Shown piece by piece: positions 40,459 to 50,284 of a stretch of 64,000 nucleotides of DNA. The stretch lies in NCBI GenBank assembly GCA_016716335.1, contig JADJWN010000015.1, forward strand, positions 10,755-74,754. The letters are read 5' to 3'. Under the pieces are notes generated by a model that was given only the letters and a program-made list of their open reading frames with translations, made no database searches and was not told the origin of the DNA. The DNA is from Saprospiraceae bacterium (GTDB lineage: Bacteria > Bacteroidota > Bacteroidia > Chitinophagales > Saprospiraceae). Position 1 is the first letter of the stretch. Every line of letters starts with the position of its first letter. A program made the position numbers and the translations under genes.

Positions 40459-41051
40459 TTTACGCATTCAAAGATTACATACCGGTGGTACATCCTACCG
40501 CATTTGTGCACCCTCTGGCAGCGGTGACAGGCAATGTTATCATCGGCAAAGATGTCTATATCGGTCCCGGTGCGGCCATCCGGGGTGACTGGGGTGCCAT
40601 CATTATCAAAGATGGCTGCAATGTTCAGGAAAACTGTACGATCCATATGTTTCCGGGTATCGAAGTGATACTGGAAGAAGGTGCACATATTGGGCATGGG
40701 GCCATCATACATGGCGCATATATCGGCAAAAATGTACTCATAGGAATGAACAGTGTCATCATGGATGAAGCACAGATAGGACACGATGCCTTTGTAGGAG
40801 CCATGAGCTTTGTGAAGGCAAGGCAGATAATAGAACCCCGGAGTCTGTATGCAGGCAACCCCGCCCGTTTTGTCCGTGAATTATCAGATGAAATGATTGC
40901 CTGGAAATCAGAGGGTACCCACTTGTATCAGCAATTGCCTGCCGAATGCCATGCAAGTCTCAGGCCATGTGAGCCTCTTACGGAGATGCCTGCCGACAGA
41001 CCTGTCCAACAGAAAGTCTATTCTTTTTTTTCCAAACCTAAAGAAGAATAA
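40455..41051 (+). CDS. PaaY/gamma-carbonic-anhydrase-like hexapeptide-repeat protein
   Basis: From the ATG at 40455, overlapping the preceding stop as ATGA, it has 198 residues. It forms a left-handed beta-helix of hexapeptide turns (VHPLAAVTGNVIIGKDVYIG, IGHGAIIHGAYIGKNVLIG). His residues in NCTIHMFPG and GAHIGHGAIIHG match the metal-binding positions. The sequence is closest in plan to PaaY/CaiE, trimeric thioesterase- or carbonic-anhydrase-like proteins. The C-terminal helix (SDEMIAWKSEGTHLYQQL) is also typical. No other phenylacetate genes are in the window, so the pathway is open. Confidence 0.85.
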   Translation: MIYAFKDYIPVVHPTAFVHPLAAVTGNVIIGKDVYIGPGAAIRGDWGAIIIKDGCNVQENCTIHMFPGIEVILEEGAHIGHGAIIHGAYIGKNVLIGMNSVIMDEAQIGHDAFVGAMSFVKARQIIEPRSLYAGNPARFVRELSDEMIAWKSEGTHLYQQLPAECHASLRPCEPLTEMPADRPVQQKVYSFFSKPKEE

Positions 41052-43953
41052 TGCCCGAAAATCAATCAGTCAGGGACACCCGCCTGGATAATTTTTTACT
41101 TGCATTACAAAAATCCGGTATCCGGGAGTGTTATACGGATGAACTGCACCTCTCACTTTATGCCACAGATGCATCATTGTATGAAGTGCAGCCACTGGCA
41201 GTAGCCATTCCGCAAAATGAAAATGAACTCACCCATCTGATACATACAGCCCATCACTTCAAAATACCGGTTTTGCCCCGTGGCAGTGCCACCAGCCTTG
41301 CCGGCCAGACGGTCAACAGGGCTTTGATCATAGATTTTACCAAATACTTTGACCGCATCCTCGATATCCAGCCTGACCTCCGGTATGCGAGGGTACAACC
41401 GGGGGTGACCCGCGATCAGCTCAATAAAGCGGCAGCACCATATAAACTGCACTTTGCCCCGGACCCTGCCACTACCGGCAGAGCCACATTCGGTGGCATG
41501 ATTGCCAATAATTCTTCCGGAACCAAAAGTATCCTTTATGGCAAGACGATTGACCATGTACTTGAGTTGAAAATTATGCTTATGGACGGCACCATTATGC
41601 ATCTGCATGCTTTGACAGAAGAAGCTCTTGAACAGAAATGCAGGCAGAATGACCGCGAAGGAGAAATTTACCGCAGTTTCCGTACTTTAATTTTTGACCA
41701 CAGCGAAGCCATAAGTGCAGCCTATCCCAAAGTAATGCGCAGGGTGTCTGGCTATCCCCTGGATGAATTTGTGCATACCAATGAATGGAACCTCGCAAAA
41801 CTCCTGTGCGGATCGGAAGGTACACTAGCCATAATTCTGGAAGCTAAGGTAAGGCTTGAGCCTGTTCCTGCATACAAAGCTGCTGTCACCGTACATTATT
41901 CAGACAGGATGGATGCCATCAGGTCGGTCAGGGATATTGTCGGATTTGCTCCGGCTGCGGTAGAGATGCTGGACTACCATGTATTCGAACTCAGTGCAAA
42001 ACACCCGCTCACATCTGCCCTGCATCAAAGGCTCATACAGGGCAATCCACAGGCTACCCTCAGTGTAGAGTTTTTCTGTGAAAGTGAAGAAGCCCTTCAA
42101 GCCAGACTTCAGTCATTTCTCCGGTTTATCCCGCAGGTCAGAGGTGTGTATGCCTGGCCCGTCCTGCAATCTGCCGGGGAACTGGAGGATTCATGGTCTT
42201 TGCGCAAAAACGGGCTGGGTCTGATCATGGGTGATCCTGACGGCAGGAAACCTATACCCTTCATTGAAGACATGGCCATCCCACTGGAGCATCTGGCGGA
42301 TTACATAGAGGGTGTACTGAGCATCTGCAGACATCACGGCGTTGATACTGTCCTGTATGCCCACGCCAGCGTAGGAGTACTGCATGTCAGACCCGGCTTA
42401 GATATGACAAAAGGGGATGATATCCGTATAATGAAGGAAATTACCAATGAGGTATTCACACTGGTAAAAAAGTACAATGGCTCCTGGAGCGGCGAACATG
42501 GTGACGGGCGCAACCGCAGCCCCATGCTCCGTGCCTTTTTTGGTGAGCAGGTATATCAGATGCTGAAGGAAGTCAAAGACTTGTTTGATCCTGACGGATT
42601 GCTCAATCCGGGTATTATCATTGACCCTGAACCCATGGATACACACCTGAGATATGGTGCCGGATATCAGGACCGAAAGGAAGACTTTGTATATCAATAC
42701 CGCAAAGACCATTCTTTCAATGCACTGGTACATAATTGTTCGGGAGTGGGAGCCTGCAGAAATAAATCCGGCGGCACCATGTGTCCAAGCTTCAGAGCCA
42801 CACTCAACGAGTCAGACAGTACCCGCGGGAGAGCCAATGCCCTGAGATTGGCTTTGGCTGGTAAAGCAGGGTTTGAAAGGCTCGATGATCCGAAAGTACT
42901 CGAAGTTCTTGACCTGTGCCTGTCCTGTAAAGCATGTAAGTCAGAATGTCCGTCCAATGTGGATATGGCCAAACTCAAAAGTGAAGTACTGCAGGAAAAA
43001 TATGACAAAGGAATTATAAGTCTTCGCGAACGTAGCATTTACCACAGTGCAGGCGTATCAGCCATGCTTCCGGATGGCCGGCAGCAATGGTCAATTATTT
43101 ACAGAAAACAGCCCTGTTCAGAAAACTGACCGAAAAATTGCTGAAAATTCATTCCGCAAGGATACTGCCTGATTACGCCTCTCAAACTCTGGAATCCTGG
43201 TATCGAAAAAACTACAGACCACTTAACTCAGATAAAAAAGTAGCTCTATTCGCTGATACCTACATCAATTATCATGAACCGCATATCGGCATAGAAGCCA
43301 TACGTCTGCTCAATCAGTGTGGATTTGATACAGAACTGGCTGTGGCAGGCTGCTGTCAAAGACCAAGAATATCCAATGGGTTTCTCAAAGCGGCAAAGCT
43401 TAGTGGCTCCGGTACTTTGGAAAATCTGGATAAATACATTCGCAGAGGTATGAAGGTCGTGGTGTGTGAGCCTTCCTGTACCACTGCACTGACCGATGAT
43501 CTGCCCGATCTTATCGAAGATGAAGCGCTGGCACAACGCATACAGGCCAATGTATTGGCTCTCGACGTATTTATTGCCGACATTTTTCAGAAAGGTGAAA
43601 TTCAGGGCCAATTCAAAGTAAAATATGAATCATTGATGATGCACGGACATTGTCACCAGAAATCATCTTTCGGTACCCGGGCTTTGCACTATATATTGGA
43701 CCAGGCAGACGGACTGCAATATCATGAACCCGATACCGGTTGCTGCGGCATGGCTGGTTCATTCGGCTATGAAAAGGAGCATTATGATATATCCGGAAAA
43801 ATCGCAGACCTGAGTCTCATTCCTGAAATAAACAAGCTCACTCCCGATACGGCTATTGTCGCCAATGGTTTCAGTTGCAGGCATCAAATCTCCCATTTCA
43901 CGGACAGAAAAGCCCTGCATTGGGTAGAATGTGTTGAATTTGAAAGGAAATAA
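41051..43953 (+). pseudogene. FAD-linked oxidase / Fe-S oxidoreductase (D-lactate or glycolate dehydrogenase type), one frameshift
   Basis: The start overlaps the preceding stop (TAATG). Two frames, 41051-43129 and 43087-43953, make a protein of about 967 residues. FAD-binding type 4 domain: VLPRGSATSLAGQTV and PATTGRATFGGMIANNSSG. FAD-oxidase C domain: YAHASVGVLHVRP and GSWSGEHGDGRNRSPML. Then an Fe-S domain (GVGACRNKSGGTMCPSF, CLSCKACKSECPSNVDM) and a C-terminal CCG domain (MHGHCHQKSSFGT, DTGCCGMAGSFGYEKEHY). The shift is near 43050. Enzymes of this plan oxidise 2-hydroxyacids and pass electrons to the quinone pool. Intact motifs on both sides favour a sequencing error. Confidence 0.87.
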
Positions 43954-43981
43954 AACCTTGCCCGAAATGGGAAAACACTAT

Positions 43982-45630
43982 TCATATCTTGATAAATCGG
44001 CCATAACAGGATTGGTCGCCATTCAGAATATTGATAAGGTAAAGCCCGGGCTGAAGATTTTCGACAGGGAGTGTAAAACTGTTTTCTGATGGATTTTTCA
44101 GTGAAAAACGGAATATCTGACTGCCGGAAGTATTGCGCAAAATTATCTTACTGTCCATTTGGGGTGTATAATTCAGCCGGATTTGCAATTCATCCTGACC
44201 GGATGGGGCGAAATCATGATTTAAGTGCGGGACTCAGCTTCCTCTGTTTGTACCGTGATATACGGATCAAACTGTATAGCCAGCCATCTTAGCCGGTCTT
44301 TAAGCCAGTTTTTCAACCACAGGATTTCATTGGTATAAGTGCCTCCGATATATGCATTGGGCCACACATATTCATTGAGTACCGGCCATCGCTGAAAATT
44401 TCTTTCCTGTGCGCCGGCCAAAAGTTGAGAAAGCGAATCTACCACAAACTAAATGCGTGAATCTGAAAGCTGATTTTGTCTGAGTTGCTGCCATCGCTTC
44501 TTGAGGTCGGATTTGAGATGAATATCCTTCATAAACTTTCCCCACCAGAAATGAATGACCCAATAATCAAAACTGCATACCTGATTGAAATCATTGATGA
44601 CCAACCCTTCGGGATTCCAGTTGGTGCAATAATTGACATTGCCAAATCCGAGATCATAATCCCACACCGGCCCGAATCTGAGTTTGCCTCCCCGGCTATC
44701 CCTGTCCTTGTACATAAAGGTACTCAGGCGGTAAGCATCGGGGTTTTTGGATATTTCATTCATAATGATGTAGTCCACCAGGCTTTCTGTATCCACATGC
44801 CTGCGGTATCCGGTGACGGGATTGTTATATACCGGTGAGGCAATGCTTTCCTCCACAGTACGGATAAATTGCTGTATATAGGTCTTCTGGGCAGCAGTGA
44901 TGGTCTTTGGATCAGGGTAATGGTATTGAAAGTAAGTGGTCTGATCTCTGCCGGGAATAGGCTTGAAGGCCGAGGTCCATCCGTCATTGTTGGAACCCGA
45001 AGTTTTATCTATTTTCAGTATATATCCGCCTGTCAGTCTGTCTCCGGAATTGTCGGTATTGCTTATCTCTGCTACTGCCACCCGGTTTTTATCCCGTTTG
45101 ATCTTTTCCATCAGCACATATACTCCCCGGTAATCTCCATTGATGATCAGCTCACAATATCTGCCACGTGGGGCATAATCCATGATACCCGAGGCAAGGG
45201 TATAGCAGAGCATGTTGCGGGTCAGGGTTTTGTCGTTGTAGGGTCCGTGGAGTATCCAGTCATTTTCTGCAGGCATACCCAGCAGAGCAACATTATTGTT
45301 GGAACCATCCGCCTTACGGGTCTCAAATCCATATCCCTTCTTGGGAAACATCTGAGATGATGAACCCCGGATTTCTATACCAATCAGACCATCGTATCCA
45401 TTGAATGCGTCTGTAGGCCTGTTTTGTCCATTGGCATTATGAATAATGCCGAGCCGGGCGGTGATTTTCGGTTCGTCGAGGATCTGCTGCCCGTTGGTAT
45501 TGATGACAAGGATAGGAAGATTGCTGGTAAAATTGAGCTGACCGGACAGCACCAATCCTTGAAATAAAGTGAAAGCAAAAATAAGGACACTCAGCAATCT
45601 GCCCGGATATAAGAAAAAGAAACCTTTCAT
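43982..45630 (-). pseudogene. CotH kinase family secreted protein with T9SS sorting domain (disrupted)
   Basis: Three minus-strand pieces: 45630-44449, 44445-44221 (same frame after an in-frame TAG at 44449) and 44188-43982 (another frame). The first carries a signal peptide (MKGFFFLYPGRLLSVLIFAF) and the CotH core: GIEIRGSSSQMFPKKGYGFE, NDWILHGPYNDKTLTRNMLC, FGPVWDYDLGFGN. The last is a type A sorting domain ending SCYGRFIKI. CotH proteins are protein kinases with an atypical fold; secreted bacterial members often sit on spores or cell surfaces. The start overlaps the stop of the upstream endonuclease/phosphatase gene (ATGA), so the two are coupled. Confidence 0.8.
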
Positions 45631-46460
45631 TGAAAAACAGTTTTAATAAATACAGGATGGTGGTCTGATGCAAATCTTCCGGCCCAGGTTTGTGAAATAG
45701 TAGCGTAAGACCGGACTGCAAATGCCGGATTGACCAATATATAATCTATGCGCATACCGTCGAATTCAGCGTTTTTAAATCCATTGAAAGTGCTTTCAGG
45801 ACCGAAAGGCTTATCTCTGCTGATTTTTCTGCTGTCTGTCAGCAGGGCAGTAAGTATGCTGTAAGGCTCGTCATCCGGAGTGGTATTGAGATCACCGGTC
45901 AGAATAACAGGATGGTTGCCTGCTGTCTCTTTGATTTTTTTTACCAAAAGCCGGGCACTTTCTTTTCTTGCCACCTTTCCGATATGATCAAAATGGGTAT
46001 TGAACACAAAAAATGTTTTGCCGGTGCGCTTGTCTTTCAGCTTCAACCATGTGACTATACGGTTGAGGGCTGCATCCCAGGATCTGGAGGGTTTATCCGG
46101 TGTCTCACTGAGCCAGAATGTATTGCCTGCCAGATAATCAAACCTCTCTTTTCTGAAAAATACGGGAGAAAACTCACCACCGTATTTTCCGTCATCCCTA
46201 CCCTTACCCGCATAAGTGTATTCGGGTAGTAATTTTTCAAGATCCTGTATCTGATGGTACAAAGCCTCCTGCATACCGCAGATATCCGCTTCAAAATATT
46301 GTATGATTCCTGCCAGATTTTCTTTGCGGTACTTCCACTGATCCGGACCGTCATCCGGAGTATCCAGACGGATATTGTAAGTCATCACATGCAGGGGCTG
46401 GCCGGACACAAACATTCCGATAAAAATTAAGCCACAGACCCCAATCCACTTTATGACCAT
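45627..46460 (-). CDS. Endonuclease/exonuclease/phosphatase family protein, secreted
   Basis: This 277-residue protein has an N-terminal signal peptide (MVIKWIGVCGLIFIGMFVSG). The EEP active-site motifs are in order: HVMTYNIRLD, CGMQEALYHQ, FNTHFDHIG, ILTGDLNTTPDDEPY, and the terminal SDHHPVFI. Members cleave phosphodiesters in nucleic acids, inositol phosphates or sphingomyelin; this short secreted type is common in Bacteroidota and its substrate is not predicted. It is followed in the same operon by the CotH kinase gene with a 4-base overlap. Confidence 0.9.
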   Translation of the reverse strand: MVIKWIGVCGLIFIGMFVSGQPLHVMTYNIRLDTPDDGPDQWKYRKENLAGIIQYFEADICGMQEALYHQIQDLEKLLPEYTYAGKGRDDGKYGGEFSPVFFRKERFDYLAGNTFWLSETPDKPSRSWDAALNRIVTWLKLKDKRTGKTFFVFNTHFDHIGKVARKESARLLVKKIKETAGNHPVILTGDLNTTPDDEPYSILTALLTDSRKISRDKPFGPESTFNGFKNAEFDGMRIDYILVNPAFAVRSYATISQTWAGRFASDHHPVFIKTVFQ

Positions 46461-46578
46461 ATTGATATCCCGATTGTAACAGATGCCAAAGTACGTAAAA
46501 TTGCTGAAAAGGGTTGAAAAAAGCCTTTAAATGTCCTGCAGAATACAGGAATCGTTCAAGACACAGAGCTCTTCTGGA

Positions 46579-47424
46579 TCAGAAAGACCCGAATTTACCT
46601 GCTGTATAATCTGCATAAGCCTCGTAAATCTCCTGCATGGTATTCATCACAAAAGGGCCTCTGGCCACGATGGGTTCGTTGAATGGTCTGGCATGTCCAT
46701 ACAGGATTATACCCTCTGAACAGGCCTCGATTTCTATTTGACTGTGGTCATGGCCAAACTCTACAAGCTGATTCTTGCTTACAGACATTTGATTGATTTT
46801 AAAACTTCCTCTGATCACGTACATTAGTATGTTCTCGACCGGAGGTACCAGATCCTTGAATGCCGCACCGGCATCAAAGTACAGCATAGACAGAAATATA
46901 TCCTTCCTGTACGGGAAAGTGGGTGCATACTCATAATACTGCCCCGAAATCAAGTCCATCTGTACTCCCGGAAATACGGTAAAAGTGTGGATATCATCGG
47001 CCTGCTTGCCGATGTAAAACGGTGCAGTCATTTTTAGTGCAGACGGCAGATTGAGCCACAATTGCAGGATTTCCAGATCGCCACCATTTTGCTTGAATTG
47101 TTCAGAAGACACTTCCGCATGCACCAGACCACTGCCTGCAGTCATCCATTGAACACCCCCGGCAGTAATGACACTTTCATTGCCGTCTGAGTCCTTATGC
47201 ATGATATCTCCATCTATGATGAAAGTAACGGTCTCCATCCCTCTGTGCGGATGCGGACCAAAGGGCAACCCACTATTGAATGGCGCATAATGCTGCGGAC
47301 CATGATGATTCAAAAAAATAAAAGGATCTGTGATATCAGGCCTTTGAAGGGGCAGGGCATTCCAGGTAAGCAGATCATCTATCGGAGCAAACCCTGCATC
47401 GTGAATACCAAGGATATTTCTCAT
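46579..47424 (-). CDS. Pirin family protein
   Basis: From the ATG at 47424 it has 281 residues. The bicupin metal site is visible in GLPFGPHPHRGMETVTFII and in GSGLVHAEVSS. Pirins bind iron; some are quercetinase-like, others are redox-sensing co-regulators. The in-frame ATG at 47436 would add four residues, but it lies within a 9-bp inverted repeat that looks like an operator, so the second Met (MRNILGIHDAG) is preferred. It is a single-gene unit. It is fairly long for the family, but all motifs are intact. Confidence 0.9.
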   Translation of the reverse strand: MRNILGIHDAGFAPIDDLLTWNALPLQRPDITDPFIFLNHHGPQHYAPFNSGLPFGPHPHRGMETVTFIIDGDIMHKDSDGNESVITAGGVQWMTAGSGLVHAEVSSEQFKQNGGDLEILQLWLNLPSALKMTAPFYIGKQADDIHTFTVFPGVQMDLISGQYYEYAPTFPYRKDIFLSMLYFDAGAAFKDLVPPVENILMYVIRGSFKINQMSVSKNQLVEFGHDHSQIEIEACSEGIILYGHARPFNEPIVARGPFVMNTMQEIYEAYADYTAGKFGSF

Positions 47425-47426
47425 AG

Positions 47427-47466
47427 GTTGTAACATATGAATGAATCATTATAAATTTGTTACAAC
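47427..47466. promoter_or_regulatory. Inverted repeat upstream of the pirin gene
   Basis: GTTGTAACA (47427-47435) and TGTTACAAC (47458-47466) are perfect 9-bp inverted copies separated by 22 bases, directly before the pirin ATG at 47424. The arrangement suits a dimeric repressor with two half-sites, or two sites one to two helical turns apart. Confidence 0.45.
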
Positions 47467-47548
47467 AAATAATGTTCAGAAATTTTGAAAAATACCTGTT
47501 AACAATTCAAAAAAATCAGTAATTCCAGGCAGCTGAAAGAGTTCCGGC

Positions 47549-48148
47549 CTAAAAATGAAATCCTACAGAGAGGGTAAAAATGTCAAAAGTGGAATCAGGT
47601 TTTTTATAAAATGCATTGATGATGCCATATTGATATTCCAGATCGATATCGAAACTCCCGAGGGTTAGACCCAGACCGGTAGTTGCTCCCAGAAAACTGT
47701 CATTCAGTTGTTCGTATCCTTCCTTACCCAGGCCATTTTTAGGTGCTTCGGCAGGGAAGTTGAAAGAGGCCAGAAGTTTGGATCTGAGGCTGCTTCTGTC
47801 AGATAAATGCAGGAGATTGAATCCCATGCCCAGGCGGAGCATGAGTAGCTGCCAGTCATTATTTTTGAAAAAATCGGGAGATTTTGAAGCTGTCAGGTTA
47901 CTGAAATGATATTGCCCCCCTACCAGAAAATACAGGTCCCCCTCCAGCAATCGGGCATCCGCACCCACCATCCAACCATAATGTCCTCTCCCTCCGGGTG
48001 TCACATTGGTATCTTTGCAATAGGCGGCTGAAAGACCGGTTTGCAATACAAGACCGGGGTTCTGAGCGTAGGACGGTGAGAGTAAGGCCACACACAATAT
48101 AAAAACTGCCACTGATCTGTATAATATCATATCATTCATGTTAAACAT
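47549..48148 (-). CDS. Small outer membrane beta-barrel-like protein, unknown
   Basis: This 199-residue protein has a signal peptide (MILYRSVAVFILCVALLSPS then YAQ) and then alternating hydrophobic strands rich in Gly and Leu (YFLVGGQYHFSNLTAS, LGLTLGSFDIDLEYQYG). It ends in Phe (TLSVGFHF), the usual barrel end signal. It resembles the porin-like families of uncharacterised outer membrane proteins. No partner gene is coupled to it. The first ATG (48148) is used; the Met at position 7 may be the real start because it directly precedes the signal peptide. Confidence 0.65.
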   Translation of the reverse strand: MFNMNDMILYRSVAVFILCVALLSPSYAQNPGLVLQTGLSAAYCKDTNVTPGGRGHYGWMVGADARLLEGDLYFLVGGQYHFSNLTASKSPDFFKNNDWQLLMLRLGMGFNLLHLSDRSSLRSKLLASFNFPAEAPKNGLGKEGYEQLNDSFLGATTGLGLTLGSFDIDLEYQYGIINAFYKKPDSTFDIFTLSVGFHF

Positions 48149-48478
48149 CCGCTAAGGTAGAAACAAATATCATGCCCTGATCGAAAAACTGTAAATTTAA
48201 TCAAGTATTCAAATTGCTTTAAGTGATCTGTTTTCTCCGATACTCAGGATGGAAATCAGATTCATGAAATTAATTTTCCTAATACAGTTAGCAGTTGTTC
48301 ACAAAAATGCAATCCGGTCAATTATTAAATTTTGATTAGTTAACAAACAAATACGGACATTCATCAGTTAGTCAGCATTATTTTTGTTGACGTAAAAGCA
48401 GCTGAGATAATTGTTTTGGCAACCAAAATCCCGGTAACAAGTTCCAAAAAGACATTCATCTCTAAAAATTTCACAAAA

Positions 48479-49138
48479 ATGAAAATGAGCAGAATTTCAA
48501 TGCAATGCATGATTTTATTTTTATGCACTTTTTGTGCAGCAGAGGTTTATGGAAATTACAACCATTACACAACGGTTAAAAATGATGGCCCGAAAGTAGC
48601 ACAGATGACCGGCAGTCCGGAAAATTCAACCTTTGGCATTTATGTAAAAAGCACTTCAGGCAAGGCCATATCCGGCATCAAGGTTTATATCAAAAAAAAT
48701 GGCCAGGAAATCGTCAGGACTACCGATGCCAATGGATATGTGGATGGTGGAGATGACCGTACTGTTTCCATTCGATTAGAAAATCCTGTTCAGCTGGTGG
48801 GGTATGACGGCGTTACTACGATGGATCTGGTATTGATACAAAGACACATACTTTCTCTGTCACAGTTGCCCAATCCCGGTCAGATTATCGCAGGAGATGC
48901 CAATAATGACGGCAAGCTCACGGCCGGAGACCTCGTCATCACCCGGAAGGTAGTATTGGGTATTCTGGATGATTTTCCAAACAACCAGAAAATCAGATTT
49001 GTCCATGATAATTTCCCTTTTCCACTCAATCCATTTATGAATATTCTCGAGTTTGACCAATACAAAGAGGTTTATCCCCTTATTCAAAACGACAGAATCA
49101 ATATTATCATGGTCGTAACCGGTGATATCAACCGTTGA
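48479..49138 (+). CDS. Secreted dockerin-like repeat protein
   Basis: The ATG at 48479 gives 219 residues, with signal peptide MKMSRISMQCMILFLCTFCA then AEVYG. An Ig-like or carboxypeptidase-regulatory-like segment (GKAISGIKVYIKKNGQEIVR) is followed by two dockerin-type calcium segments: GYDGVTTMDLVLIQRHIL and GDANNDGKLTAGDLVITRKV. No sorting domain follows. Dockerins normally dock on cohesins; no cohesin gene is in the window. Such dockerin-like tails are frequent in this family of bacteria and may serve another binding role. The in-frame extension to TTG 48416 adds a hydrophilic leader and is not preferred. Confidence 0.75.
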   Translation: MKMSRISMQCMILFLCTFCAAEVYGNYNHYTTVKNDGPKVAQMTGSPENSTFGIYVKSTSGKAISGIKVYIKKNGQEIVRTTDANGYVDGGDDRTVSIRLENPVQLVGYDGVTTMDLVLIQRHILSLSQLPNPGQIIAGDANNDGKLTAGDLVITRKVVLGILDDFPNNQKIRFVHDNFPFPLNPFMNILEFDQYKEVYPLIQNDRINIIMVVTGDINR

Positions 49139-49155
49139 TTCGGTACCAATATTTC

Positions 49156-49536
49156 TTATTTTTTATTTTTACTGACATACTCTGCTGTTAAGGTCTCTGC
49201 CCTGTATTTCACCATCCTTTCAATAAGGTCATAAGGCATTTCCTGAGTCAGAGGAAACTGTACAGAGCCTTTACCCTGTTTGTACATAGACAATTCTTTT
49301 GCAAAAGCAGTATGTCCTGAAGGGGTGGCATACAAACCGATATGTTTTTCATATCCCGCAAAATACACTAAGGGCTTACCATACAATTTATAGGCAGGCA
49401 TGCCATAAGAGATACACTCAGATGCCTGCGGGGCAGCCTCCAGAATTATGTTCCGGATATTGTACAGTATTTTCTGCACATCAGGAGGAAAGGTACCGAT
49501 ATAGGTATCCACAGAAAAATTCTGGGTTGGCTTCAT
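49156..49536 (-). CDS. DUF1801/YdhG-like small protein
   Basis: This is a 126-residue cytosolic protein with the DUF1801 pattern: YIGTFPPDVQKILYNIRNII, ISYGMPAYKLYGKPLVYFAG and HIGLYATPSGHTAF. The related Bacillus YdhG has been described as an iron chaperone, but the assignment for this family is weak. It stands alone, convergent with the dockerin-like gene. Confidence 0.85.
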   Translation of the reverse strand: MKPTQNFSVDTYIGTFPPDVQKILYNIRNIILEAAPQASECISYGMPAYKLYGKPLVYFAGYEKHIGLYATPSGHTAFAKELSMYKQGKGSVQFPLTQEMPYDLIERMVKYRAETLTAEYVSKNKK

Positions 49537-49891
49537 ATTTGTTTTTCCATTACTGCTGAGTTATGAGCTGAAAAAATAATTAAATTTCAGAAATATAGTA
49601 TAATGCATGCTGAATACATTATGTGAAGCCGGACCGATTGGATTCCCAGCCATAAAACTCAGATAATTCTGATTGAAAATAATTTTAAAATTGAAGCAAA
49701 ATCCAATTTTCACCAAAGACAATATAGTCTGAAAAAACCACATATTGCCGGATTTAAAACTGATCAACGGTTTAATACCCGGCAAATACTGTTCATGATG
49801 TTTTTCATACATTTTACGGATATAAATTTAATGAAGTTTTCAGACAGCTCCATCTTTGAGCTATCAAAAATATTCAATTAAACTCTAAGTT
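49537..49891. other. Gene-poor stretch, divergent promoters
   Basis: About 355 AT-rich bases between the DUF1801 gene and the unknown gene at 49892. The frame 49561-49812 (minus, 83 codons) has no coding character and is not called. No RNA fold was recognised. Confidence 0.45.
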
Positions 49892-50272
49892 ATGTCCAAT
49901 ATTAAAACCAAAATTGATGAATGGGAGATCCGGGATCTGGAAGACAACGGGGTAATCCGCATTCTTGTAGAACACAATACTGAAATGGGTAACCGTGGAG
50001 TACCCGGCATACAGATATGGTACACTACAGCCGGTGGAACATCCATTGTAAATTTCGAACCTGTACATGTGGAGCGATGGGCATATCAGGCCCAAAAGGC
50101 GGGAGAAAGCGATTATCTGCTGACTGACCATTCATGGATGTATCACGAGGATATATATGTCAAAAACAGTCTGGTATTGGGAGAAAAATTGATGGCCAGA
50201 GTATCCGTAAAAGTAAGAAGTAAAAAGGAGCCGGTTGTGAAGGAATATGAATTACCGTTTACCGTGGAATAA
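49892..50272 (+). CDS. Unknown small cytosolic protein
   Basis: This 126-residue protein begins MSNIKTKIDEWEIRDLEDNG. It is rich in alternating hydrophobic/polar stretches and Trp/Tyr (GIQIWYTTAGGTSIVNFEPV, LMARVSVKVRSKKEPVVKEY), so it is probably an all-beta fold. It lacks a signal peptide, cysteines and known motifs. It is followed after 12 bases by a membrane protein of unknown function and is probably co-transcribed with it. No family is recognised. Confidence 0.7.
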   Translation: MSNIKTKIDEWEIRDLEDNGVIRILVEHNTEMGNRGVPGIQIWYTTAGGTSIVNFEPVHVERWAYQAQKAGESDYLLTDHSWMYHEDIYVKNSLVLGEKLMARVSVKVRSKKEPVVKEYELPFTVE

Positions 50273-50284
50273 TTTTCAATACAA

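Noticed and set aside
49561..49812. 83-codon minus-strand ORF
   Set aside because: AT-rich, no promoter, no domain or signal peptide; looks like an open frame in non-coding DNA.
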